A stretch of 64,000 nucleotides of DNA. Origin: Phytoseiulus persimilis (Eukaryota > Arthropoda > Arachnida > Mesostigmata > Phytoseiidae). Every line of letters starts with the position of its first letter. Within the stretch, counting starts at the first letter, position 1. Position numbers and translations under genes: made by a program. The notes beneath the pieces were generated by a model. That model was given only the letters and a program-made list of their open reading frames with translations. It was not told the DNA's origin and searched no databases. Below, one piece after another: positions 51,580 to 61,414 of the stretch. The stretch lies in assembly GCA_037576195.1 (NCBI GenBank), contig CM075104.1, positions 21,344,211 through 21,408,210 of the forward strand, in the 5' to 3' direction.

Positions 51580-53280
51580 ATGGACGACGTCGTACATCAG
51601 AACTCGCTCATTTTATCGACGGCAGGAGCAGTGCCCGTGGTCAATGACAAGGTTCGTAAATCGTCAAACTGTGACTAAATACGCTCCTCTAGTTCCTCGA
51701 GGGGCGATATCCCATCGACGTGAGCTCCGACTATACGTCTCGACGGAACTGATGGATCTCGTCTCACGAATTATTCCGTCTTCATCGAGGCTTGGGTTTT
51801 ACTAAGGTGCGACGAGTACTCGAACAAATTTGCTTCTAGGGCGAAGTGTACATGAAGAAAGTGAAAGTTCAGCGTTACATTTCCGGAAGGAGACCCAAGT
51901 ACGCTCCAGAAGACAGTGAAGGTGAGCAATTTTCATTCCCCCATGGGATTTAACACGATTTTCCCGTCATCGATTCTAAGTGGAAGGGACATTCTTTCTT
52001 CTGCAGAGTCCGCATCGTCAGATGACGATTTCATTGTGGAGAGACAGCGCCCCTCGCGGAAAATAGAAAGAGCCGAGCTCCGTTCAGGCGTTGACCAATC
52101 AGGCACGGAGGAAGAGGAAGCAGAAATCGATGATGCTCCACAAGACGACGAGGACACCGAACGGATCGCAGCCCAAGATATCGACGAGGACAATGTGGAC
52201 GACCCTCGTTTGCGTCGACTACTGAGGAGAAAACGGGAATCGCGAGCTATCCAGAGCGCTAGCGTGATAGATGGTGATGAGTCGGACGGGGAAACCGGCC
52301 GCAAACGTCATCGAAGCTCGTCCTCCTCCTCAAGTTCAACAGATGGCGAAGACCTCGATGACGAGGAACGGGAGAGGAAGCGACTCCAAATCAAACAGAG
52401 GGCATTACAGAGAGCCAAAGACCAGGAAGAGGAGTTAGTTCGCGAGACCGAGAATAAACAGGACGAGGACCCCCAGGAGGAAGAGTCCGAATACGAAGAG
52501 TACACGGAGAGCGAAGAGGAAGAACAAGGACCGCGGCTCAAACCCGTTTTCGTTCGCCAGAGAGATCGAATCACTATCCAAGAGCGGGAGCAAGAAGAGG
52601 AACGGAAATATCGCGCCGAACTGGAGCAGAAAAAACAAGCGGAAGAAAGACGAAGACAAACGTTGAAGTTGGTGGAATCGGAAGTCAAGAAAGAAGTTGA
52701 GGAAAACAAAGAAGAAACCAAGACAGGGGCGTGCGTTGGAAATATTGAAGACGTGCGAACCGACGATGAGAATGATGAAGCTGCTTATGAAGCCTGGAAA
52801 GTCCGCGAACTGAAACGAATCAAACGAAGTCGAGAGATCCGCGACGCCATAGAGAAAGACAGAGTCGAAGTGGAAAGACTCCGAAACATGACAGAGGAGG
52901 AACGACTGCGTGAACTCAAAAACAACCCGAAGAAAGTTGTCAACAAATCTACCAAAGGGAAGTACAAATACCTGCAGAAGTACTACCATCGGGGATCTTA
53001 CTTTGTTCAAGATCAAGAAGACGAAATCTATCGCAGAGACTTCTCGGTTCCAACGCTCGAGGATCATTTCAACAAGTCTGTGCTGCCCAAAGTTATGCAA
53101 GTCAAAAACTTCGGGAGATCAGGTCGAACAAAGTACACGCATCTTCTGGATCAGGATACCACGAAAGCAGATTCTCCGTGGTCCGCAGACACGGCTCAGA
53201 ACCTCAAATGGCATATTGAGAAAGCTGGGGGAACGAAAGTTATGTTCGATCGGCCGTCCAATCGGAAACCCAGGAAGTAG
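51580..53280 (+). CDS. MFAP1: Microfibrillar-associated protein 1 (spliceosome B-complex factor)
   Basis: Despite its name, MFAP1 is a nuclear pre-mRNA splicing factor of the spliceosomal B complex that works with Prp38. Exons are 51580-51651, 51840-51921 and 52007-53280; phases agree and give 475 residues (human 439). The N-terminus holds STAGAVPV and the KVKVQRYISGRRPKYAPE block typical of the family. The middle is highly charged: acidic Glu/Asp runs, DPRLRRLLRRKRESRA, a serine run, and ESEYEEYTESEEE before RLKPVFVRQRDRITIQERE. The C-terminal core is strongly conserved: AYEAWKVRELKRIKR, GKYKYLQKYYHRG, TLEDHFNKSVLPKVMQVKNF and GRSGRTKYTHLLDQDTT. Long coiled-coil Glu/Arg/Lys stretches lie between. 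The start is the first ATG before the family motif. Confidence 0.96.
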
Positions 53281-53314
53281 TTCGAACTCTCCCGAATTCA
53301 TTTACCCATTGTAA

Positions 53315-53320
53315 ATTAAA
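53315..53320 (+). terminator. ATTAAA polyadenylation signal of MFAP1
   Basis: The common variant hexamer ATTAAA lies 35 bases after the MFAP1 stop, which implies a very short 3'UTR. Confidence 0.55.
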
Positions 53321-53639
53321 AGCCCCATGTGTACATAAAAGCGAAGTCAAATCGATGTAAAGATACATTGGTCCTTGAGTGTCTTCCCTTCCGGGTAACT
53401 CACATTCGTGTGAGAGGACTGCCTTGTGGAACTTGAGGAACAGTGGCCGATGGCGAGGAGCAGGAAGCTACTCGAGGCATCTCTGTGCCCGGGGAGCGAA
53501 TCCGCGGTCGGATTGCGTGACAAATCGCGGGGTATATTTATTCGTTTTCCAACCATGAGCTGCTATGTGTGCTTCACCGGTCGTGGTTGCGGAAATCATC
53601 GAGATTTACCGCCGATCAGAAGCTCCTTGTCTCATTCGT

Positions 53640-54895
53640 GATTCGCAGGACCTCCTCCAGATCCCGATTAGTACAGATATCCTGCATTTTATTCAATAAC
53701 TAGCCGGCCTTCGGCCGACTACGCTGGCCGACCCGTCCCTTGCTTCGGGAGTCTACTGCTGACAGACACACATTGCCTTACATGTAGTGTCATGAGACCT
53801 TCGGGAGTGGCCACCGATTCTCGACAGGATTCTGACCTGGAATCGAGGCACTTTCCTCTCTCTTCACTTGGTCAGCATCATGGTTTCGAGAAGTATGGTC
53901 AGATTGGTGTCGTAATCACCCCTCCAGATTCGGTGAAGCATGGTCAGATTGGTACCGGAATCACCCCTCCAGAGTTGGAAACTGAAGGCCAGATTGATCT
54001 CGTAATCACCCCTCCAGAGTTGGAAACTAAAGGCCAGATTGGTCTCGTAAACACCCCTCCAGAGTTGGGAAGTAATTGCCAGATACGTTCCGGAATCACC
54101 CCTCCAGAGTTGGAAAGTAATGGCCAGATTGGTCTCGGAATCACCCCTCCAGAGTTGGAAAGTAATGGCCAGATTGGTCCCAGAATCACCCCTCCAGAGT
54201 TGGAAAGTAATGGCCAGATTGGTCTCGGAATCACCCCTCCAGGCTTGGGAAGTAATGCTCAGATTGCTCCCGGAATCATCCCTCCAGAGTTGGAAAGTAA
54301 TGGCCAGATTGGTCTCGGAATCACCCCTCCAGAGTTGGAGAGTAAGGCTCAGATTGCTCCCGGAATCACCCCTCCAGGCTTGGGAAGTAATGCTCAGATT
54401 GCTCCCGGAATCATCCCTCCAGAGTTGGAAAGTAATGGCCAGATTGGTCTCGTAATCACCCCTCCAGAGTTGGGAACTAATGGCCAGATTGGTCTCGGAA
54501 TCACCCCTCCAGAGTTGGGAAATAATGGCCAGATTGGTCTCGGAATCACCCCTCCAGGTATTTTTATGATAGATTTTTATGATAGATGTATAGGAGAGGT
54601 AGTGGGGAAGGATATCCGATGACGATGGGATGAGGCCCAAGAGTCCGGCTGGCGTCATAACGGGGCGGTGCACCTTATCGTCAGAATTTGGATGCGGGTG
54701 ACTGATGGAAGGGGTCAAAGTTGGGGTAAATCGCGAGGGGGGGAAGGAGTGGGTGGCCTATGTCCTTCCCGGTGAGCCGCCCTACATTATGCAGTTTGTT
54801 CCAAGTCGATCCGATCAATGCCAGAGGAGCCTATTGAGGACAAACAAACAAACAAACAGACCCTGGATTTTTATATATATATAGATTTTAGGTAG
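53640..54895. mobile_element. Putative non-autonomous retroelement or composite repeat
   Basis: The left part has a GC-rich, hairpin-prone stretch (GGCCTTCGGCC at about 53705-53715) after a T-rich run. The centre is the 45-bp minisatellite. The right part has a duplicated TTTTTATGATAGAT and (CAAA) units at about 54841-54858, and ends in TTTTTATATATATATAGATTT. CAAA repeats followed by a TA-rich microsatellite tail are typical of the 3' ends of some non-LTR retrotransposons and SINEs. No reverse transcriptase frame is present. Boundaries are guesses, and a genome-wide copy search would decide. Confidence 0.4.
53894..54559. repeat. 45-bp minisatellite, about 14.8 units
   Basis: Tandem units of 45 bp have the core GATTGGTCTCGGAATCACCC followed by CTCCAGAGTTGG. 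In one plus frame (open 53792-54622) each unit encodes a 15-residue block such as NGQIGLGITPPELES. The edge units are most diverged (YGQIGVVITPPDSVK first). A 135-bp, three-unit block is duplicated: the GLGSNAQIAPGIIPPELES segment occurs twice at that spacing. A second plus frame and two minus frames are also stop-free across much of the array, because the unit length is a multiple of three. Open frames here are therefore no proof of a gene. Confidence 0.95.
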
Positions 54896-56273
54896 ATGAT
54901 GTGCAAAAGAGTTACAGCTGGGGAGGGAATCGGCTCTTTCCCGTGGTCGGGAAGACCATTTCTTCCCCAATCGTCACACTCCTCTGCGGTTGGTTGTGGA
55001 AGGCGAATGTTTTCTCAACTTTCGCGAGCTCGCGATCCGTACGAGCCCAGGATTTTCAGGCAACGGAAGCCGACCGAGCCGCGTTCAGACTCTTTCCATC
55101 TACTGGTTTCGCATCTTTTGAGCCATCCCATCCTCAGGTAACTTCCCGGGATCGTTCAATCCCCCACTTCCTAATGGCCTTCCAATTTCGACTGTCCGTG
55201 TTACCTTTTGTCCCCGTTCGATGATCGGCCGGAACCGGATTGTTGAGATATTCCGATGTTCATAGCTATTTCGCGCCCCGATGATGAGTCAGGGCCTGTC
55301 AGCCCAGCCCGCCGCACAGGATCACCTTCGAAAGCAGGTCAAATCCATGAGAATATTTCAACACATGCATGAGAGTCGCTACCTGGATTCTGTCTCGCTC
55401 CATCCGACTTGATTGCAGGTGTGATTCAACTCCGCCATTGAGCTGGTGCGCGCCATTCGTGACTCTGGCTGGTGTTTCCTTGGGCGGAGAAGTCAATCCA
55501 TACCATATGGCTCAGAAATACCCTTTTTTTCCCGCTGAACCTCTCAGCCAGCCCTCAGAAGTGTCCCGGGATCACCTCTCGGTATTGCTTCAGTAACACT
55601 CCCTATCGCCTCGCAAATCCCATCGCGGGCGGTGGGCTTGGGTCTCAAGATGGTTCAGATTTAATTCTGATATAAATTAAATCCTCTTTTTACCACATAA
55701 CCGGCGGAATCGGCTGCTCCCCTGGAGAACCGACAGAAAGCTAGATTTCTCCCAGTTCCAGCTCCTTCGACCATTGGTGATTGTACTGTGTGAATACCGG
55801 TTCTCGTTCCTGTGAGAAACGATTACGAGCTCGGAAAGTTCTTCTTCGTCCATGGCATGCTCCACTTATTCTCTCATGAATCTCCCTCGCGAAATGAGAT
55901 CGGACACAGAAACGTACTATCCGGGGCCCGATGTAGCCATCTTGTGGCCGCGAATTATTGCATCCAAATCGATTTCCCAACAAAATATTCGCCGCAGCAA
56001 GGGATTGGAGCTCCACAGGGGACTGCACTGTATCAAGGGAATAGACCTGGGATCAAAGTCCATATCTAAACCAGAGTCATCCTCCTTTATACACGGGAAA
56101 AATGATCAGAAAAGGGGAATGAAATACGGAAGGAATAAGGACGTTACCATTCGAACACCTGGCTGCACCGGCGACCGTGATAGAATGTTCGAAACATCGT
56201 GGATAGCGAAAATAGTGATTCGAAGAGCGTTTCCACAAAATTCAAAGACTCAATCATATGATAGAGATGAATG
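54896..56273. other. No recognised gene
   Basis: Several moderate open frames occur on both strands (such as 54901-55224 + and 55741-56028 -), but none has a family match or a convincing exon pair. Confidence 0.35.
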
Positions 56274-56279
56274 TTTATT
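56274..56279 (-). terminator. AATAAA polyadenylation signal after the small minus-strand ORF
   Basis: On the minus strand AATAAA begins 29 bases after the stop codon at 56308-56310. This is good spacing for a 3' end and supports the ORF as a terminal exon. Confidence 0.5.
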
Positions 56280-56307
56280 GTCTCGTTATGCCATCCCGCC
56301 TCTTCTC

Positions 56308-56682
56308 TCACGGCCAGAATATGGCGAACAACAGCATAGCCAAACTATAATAAATCGCTCTCATCATGTCAGAGTTCCAAACGGTTTGTGCCGCAGCCAC
56401 GATTCGGGGGAGGTTTTTCGTTGGAAGTCGTTGTACGAATCTTGATGTTCTCTCAAAATCAACAGGAGCCTCAGGTTCAGCCGAACGCTGCAACCGAGGA
56501 CGGCTGAGCTCAACTTGATGAGTGTCATTACTTTCTCTTCTATCCCGCTCTCGCTCTAAAGCACCTGCCAACATGCTTGCGAACCGTTGTAGCACTCGTC
56601 CGAATGACTTGAGAATGGCGTTTTTGACTCGTTGAAGACTCCTGAAGATGCTGGCGAATCTTCTCTCGGACTCGGAAGGCAT
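56308..56682 (-). CDS. Small hypothetical protein with hydrophobic C-terminus (possibly tail-anchored)
   Basis: A 124-residue frame starts at the first ATG (56682-56680). It begins MPSESERRFASIFRSLQRVK and continues as an arginine-rich, amphipathic helix-like stretch to about residue 45. A charged linker follows, and the protein ends in AIYYSLAMLLFAIFWP, a short hydrophobic segment right at the C-terminus. AATAAA follows 29 bases after the stop. A tail-anchored membrane protein is one reading. The frame is also open upstream to an acceptor-like CTTCCAG at about 56731, so an earlier exon may exist. A different frame of the same exon (..LEQDAFRVREKIRQHLQESS..) also looks coding, so the frame choice is uncertain. 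I do not recognise a family. Confidence 0.38.
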   Translation of the reverse strand: MPSESERRFASIFRSLQRVKNAILKSFGRVLQRFASMLAGALERERDRRESNDTHQVELSRPRLQRSAEPEAPVDFERTSRFVQRLPTKNLPRIVAAAQTVWNSDMMRAIYYSLAMLLFAIFWP

Positions 56683-59600
56683 CTTGCTCCAGTTGCAGCG
56701 ATAAATCGCAGGAATCGTCGAGACTGCTGGAAGCACGTGGACCAGCTTTTACCGAGGTGGAGACCTGAGCTAGGAATGTACGCCAGCTGAGCTCTCGGCT
56801 GTGTGAGAACGGTGCCTTCCGATGGACGACCGCTCAGTTTTTAAGGAATTCATGCCGGAGAGAGGCGCGCGAATCCGGTAGAAAACCGCAGCGTGAAAGG
56901 GCATAGAACACGATCCGGAGGGAGCGAAGTCCTGATGATATGAGTTCAGTTCTTGGGGAATTCTTACAGGCCTCGGCGATTTTCCGGAACAACCAACAAA
57001 TCACCCCTCCGCTTCGAATCGCGATGTAGCCACAACGAGCTAGTAGAGTCCCAATTTTCCGTGATTAGATATCTACGAGGGGGAGTGATCGCCGCGGAGT
57101 AACACCTCAACGTGCACCCTAGATAGCGATGGAGGATATTCGGATCAGCGAGGACAGCGTTTTCACGCAGAAATGTATGGCACTGCCTGCACAGGATTCT
57201 TTTTTCGTGATCGACGTTCGGAACATCTCCGATGGAGTTCCTGAGGCTGTGGCTCATGGGACAACCGTCACTCTCGGAAGCTTCTTGGTTTAGAATAAGA
57301 CTCGCGAATCCGTCGGAAACTATGACTATACTGTTTCAAAACCAATCTGTTTCTTCAGCTGGAGGAGGAGTTTACTGAGATTCGTATGTCATCGGAATTG
57401 ACGAAGGAGAACCACATTCTTGTGAGGGAGTTGGATTTTTCTTCGATTCTGTGAAGTTCACAACTGACGCTTAGCTGGGAGGCGGATCATCCCAGGTGTT
57501 GCACCGCGCATGATCGAGGAAACGTCGGCTTCCGGAAATAACGGCAACGGAGCAATGTATACCAAGCAAATGGATACTCGAACTTTCCACTTCGAAGGCG
57601 TTGCCGCCGTGGCTGAATCGACTGTGAGGCTTGGCAGCTCGAAGACACTCGGACTGCAAAAAAGGAAAGAAACTTGCACCAGCCTCTGGCATCAATCATC
57701 ATCAGGGCTGCAGATTTGTCGCGATCAGAAAACGCGAATATCGCGGGCGAGTCGCGGGAACGGATCGTAAAAGCGCGGAAACTGAGTAAATCGCTTGAGA
57801 ATCGTGAAGTGTTATGAGATCGTGTGAGTTCCGCAGCAAACCTGATGAAAACTGAGTACATGGTGCAACGATGCAGAAACACACTATTTCCCTCATTTGA
57901 ACACAGCATGAGCACCTCGCAATACCGGAGAGGTCCCATCACAACCTGGGAACTCGTCCGTCTCGGACAATGAGAACGGATTTGACTTGGAATATCAAAA
58001 TGTAGATTTGTGTTGGGCTCGATTTGTATCCAAGGTCCGGAGCATACCGGCGTTCGGCTAAAGCATGTTGTAGGTGACTTGATTTGGCTCAGCGATGCTA
58101 CGGCGGTCATTTCTCGATACTTTCGAGTACATGCTGAGAGACAGCCGCGCGGCAACACCAACGACGGGGACGCTGTGGCGAATCAGCGCTATTAGAGAAA
58201 GTTTCGTGAAGCGTTGGGCTGAGGCAATCCAGAAGTCCGCGGGGTGACTGATGCAATTGAAGTCCTTCATTGAGTTTAAGAACATTCTGAGCTCCGCCTT
58301 CGCCAAGTCTACATCGTCGTACCCGGAAATATGCTCGGAGACGAATTCAGGAGCTACTGCAGTGATTCGAACGTTCACGGTTATCGCGGTGGAAGCTGGG
58401 AACGACATAAATCGCGAAGGAGGCCGAAAATCGCAGGAAAGGCCGAGAATCGCGGTTGCCGCGATTTTCTTTCAGCCCTAATCATCATGCATATATCCAC
58501 GGATTCATGGGTTGATGAATGGAAAGATTGATCAGTTATGCGTAATAGCAATCAGAACCGATGAACATAGCCATCAGAGACTAATTCCTCCATCTCCCTT
58601 TATGGATAGATGGGAGGGAGGCAATGATGAATGCGGATGGGAGATGGATTCTCGGGTACGGCACAAAATTCCGGAGGCGGAACTCATACAGGTCAACTTT
58701 GGGGGCGGTCGAGACACGCAGCGAAGCCGTGATTGCAAATACCGCTTGACTGATGTGATAGCTCAAGTTATGAAATGAGTGGCGTTCATCGCCCAAGTTG
58801 CAAGTCTAACGGATTCTGGAGCTCGACAACAGCCGTTAACACTCGAGCGGTGGGGCAGATGGCGAATCCGAGACGACGGTCCTTCCCGAAATCCTGGGCA
58901 ATGCTTTCTATGAGGTTCGAAGTGAAGCCAAAGCCGATTCCTCCTCCGACGGAATGGAGGGTCGAAAATCCCTGTGGGCTGTCACATTGATCTGCCATTG
59001 ATTGCTTCTTCCTCGTTGGTATTACATCGATCCGCAGAGAGTGACGAGAATGAACGGAGCTATCGCCCTCAAGAGCCTTTCTACGCCTCCGCGTAAAGTT
59101 TCTGAATCTGACAAATGCTTCAATGAACAAGTTATTCCGGACTCTATTGAGAACGTCCCCGATCCTTCGAGAACTGCTGAGGTTCTGAAAATCCAGCTTC
59201 TTTCGATCGACTCGAGGGCACGAAGCGGAGGGGCGGTCAATTCCTCCCTCCGCTATTTTCGATTTCCGAGGAAAACAAATCAGGTGTCTGATCTCCGTCG
59301 AGATCCGGAGTCGTGAATGCGTCAGGAGCGGCTTGTTTGCGTGAGGGTTTGCCGATCGCACCGCTTAGGACTTGAAGGCAAAAAGCAAACCATAGCCACT
59401 GCGATAAGCCTCATTCCAGGCACCAAGATGGAGCGATCGGCGACCGTCGGCTCTGACTGTCTGGATGATTTCTGCCTGAATGAGAAGTGGAATAATTTCA
59501 AATCCCCACATTTTTCGGAAACTTCATGACTCTGAACGATCTCTGACGTTGAGAGATTCCTCTCGGAGTCGAGATCATCAATGCCATGGTCCGATGCTTC

Positions 59601-61372
59601 CCGAACTCCCCGATCTGCTCTCCCACCAGACACCTGAAGTCCATAATCTTGATTGCGTGCCACGAATACTCCGAGTATTAACTGTTGGGCCATGGAGGAG
59701 GCCGATATGTATCATAGCTGCTCAGCACAGTTCGAAGTACCATGAAATCTCGCAGATAACGAACCTTCTTCTTCAGATTTTCTCTCCAAAACCGCATCAG
59801 ATAACGGCCTTCTCAGATAACGAACCTGGCAGATGGCGATCTCATCTGCAGCGATTTTTCGAGTAAAACTCTGAAGAATAAGGTTCGATATCTGCGGGAT
59901 TTCAGGGTAATGCGACGTTTCACCCACTCCGAGAACGCTCCTCCCACATTTTACAGGAGACACGAATGAGTTCAAACCTGCCGACGCCGACGCTGAGATA
60001 CCTGCGGTACCACCCCGCTACCGCTGGACTCAAATCGGCGTGTGCCAAAATCACCCGTCTGAGGAGAACATCTGCGTTTCATGATGCTCCAGTATGCTGT
60101 GACCATACGCAGAACCTCGGCGTTTCGGATTTCCTGGGGCTCAAGTCCCACCACTGTGCTCACTGCTCTTATGATCGAGAAATTTCGGATCGATACGATC
60201 CCATGTGATTGTAATCCCGTAGAAACATCCGTAGCTCTCGACCGCGATTCCTGATTCCAGAAAATGAAGAAACTCTCGGAAGCTCTGTTCTTGTGCTGTT
60301 ATATGGTCCCGTTATGAGTGCGAACAGCCATCGTAGTTCCGACCCACCGGAATTAGGGATCGACGAGAAAAATCAGAAAGTTGGCGGGCTTCGGAGTAAA
60401 TCCTCTCGGGAATGTTTACCGCATCGGAAAGATCTTTTCTCCATGTGGGAGGACGCTGTTTTTCAATCGACATGCGAAACATTTCCAGAACAGCTATAGC
60501 TCGAAAAAAGCTCCAAGACATGAGGCTGGCTGTATTCTATTGACCGCCATTGTATCTTCATGCGGCGGGCCGGAATTCATCAAACATCGTCCCCCTGAGC
60601 GCTCGGAGAAATCTGGACAAGACATTCCGAAACTAGTGGGAGTCAGGGAGGCCCAAGAAGCAGCTGCTTACTTCAGTCGCGAAAATGGACAGAGCAGTTT
60701 GTTTCGTGGAATATTTCGCATTGTCCAGCTCGAGCGCTGACGGATCTGAGTGGTCGGCGAGGGAAGGAAACCTCGTTAGCCTCGTGCAGCGTACGCTTTC
60801 CGTCAAGCGCGCAATCCAGTCGACTCCATTTCCAAGTCTCGATCCCATTGAGATACGATTTCTCTGCGCGTAAATTCGAAGGGAGCCCGAAATCCTGGAC
60901 CTGGACACAATCTGATCGACGTGTCCCTTAAAAGGGGCTGAGAGAGTGCACAACGACAACAACACAGCTAGTGCGACCACACACACACACGCCTCGCCTG
61001 TTTCCTGTCTGAGACGAAAACAGGCGGACGGGCGAGCAGGCACCTAGAGCGACAGAACGGCCCGGGACCCTGTGCACAGCCGCTCACTCACACAACAGAG
61101 GAGAGAGCAAGAAGTGATCCAGCCAGCGGAGAGGATATGGTCACCAGGCAAGGAAAGATCGCTGCCAGGTGAGCGAGCGGGTGAGAAGTGTCTACTTGTC
61201 TGTTCGTCCAACTGACTTACGGCAATCACCAACAAAACTGACTACAACGAACCACGATCGGGTGGGGAGCGAGTCGCTCGTGAGGGGAAGAGTGCCTGAC
61301 TGAGCGCTCAGCTGTTTTGTGGTGGAGCTCCGTAGTTATCTGTGATCGAGATTCAGCTTAATAAGAGTGAGA
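56683..61372. other. No recognised gene; promoter side of the SH3BP5-like exon
   Basis: Nothing recognisable up to about 60.9 kb. A short cluster at 59746-59815 carries three near copies of CAGATAACGAACCT. The last 0.4 kb before 61373 has an AC dinucleotide run (about 60977-60990) and probably holds the promoter and 5'UTR of the exon at 61373. Confidence 0.35.
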
Positions 61373-61414
61373 ATGTGCGACATCGAGGAAGAGGAGCTCG
61401 ACCCCCGGGTACAG
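61373..61414 (+). CDS. First coding exon of a probable SH3BP5-family protein (partial)
   Basis: An ATG opens 14 codons, MCDIEEEELDPRVQ, ending exactly at a consensus CAG|GTGAGT donor. The acidic run followed by ELDPRVQ matches the N-terminus of SH3BP5 and SH3BP5-like proteins (Drosophila parcas), where it precedes the coiled coil that acts as a Rab11 GDP-GTP exchange factor. Only 14 residues support this. No continuing exon was found before the window ends, so the next exon may lie beyond 64 kb or may have been missed. Confidence 0.5.

Noticed and set aside
53792..54622. 276-codon open frame as a protein-coding gene
   Set aside because: It is generated by the 45-bp minisatellite, which is equally open in other frames on both strands; there is no start context, splice partner or family match.
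54901..55224. Frame resembling the N-terminus of a tafazzin-like protein
   Set aside because: Only a vague hydrophobic resemblance. The acyltransferase motifs (such as NHQSxxDD) were not found downstream.
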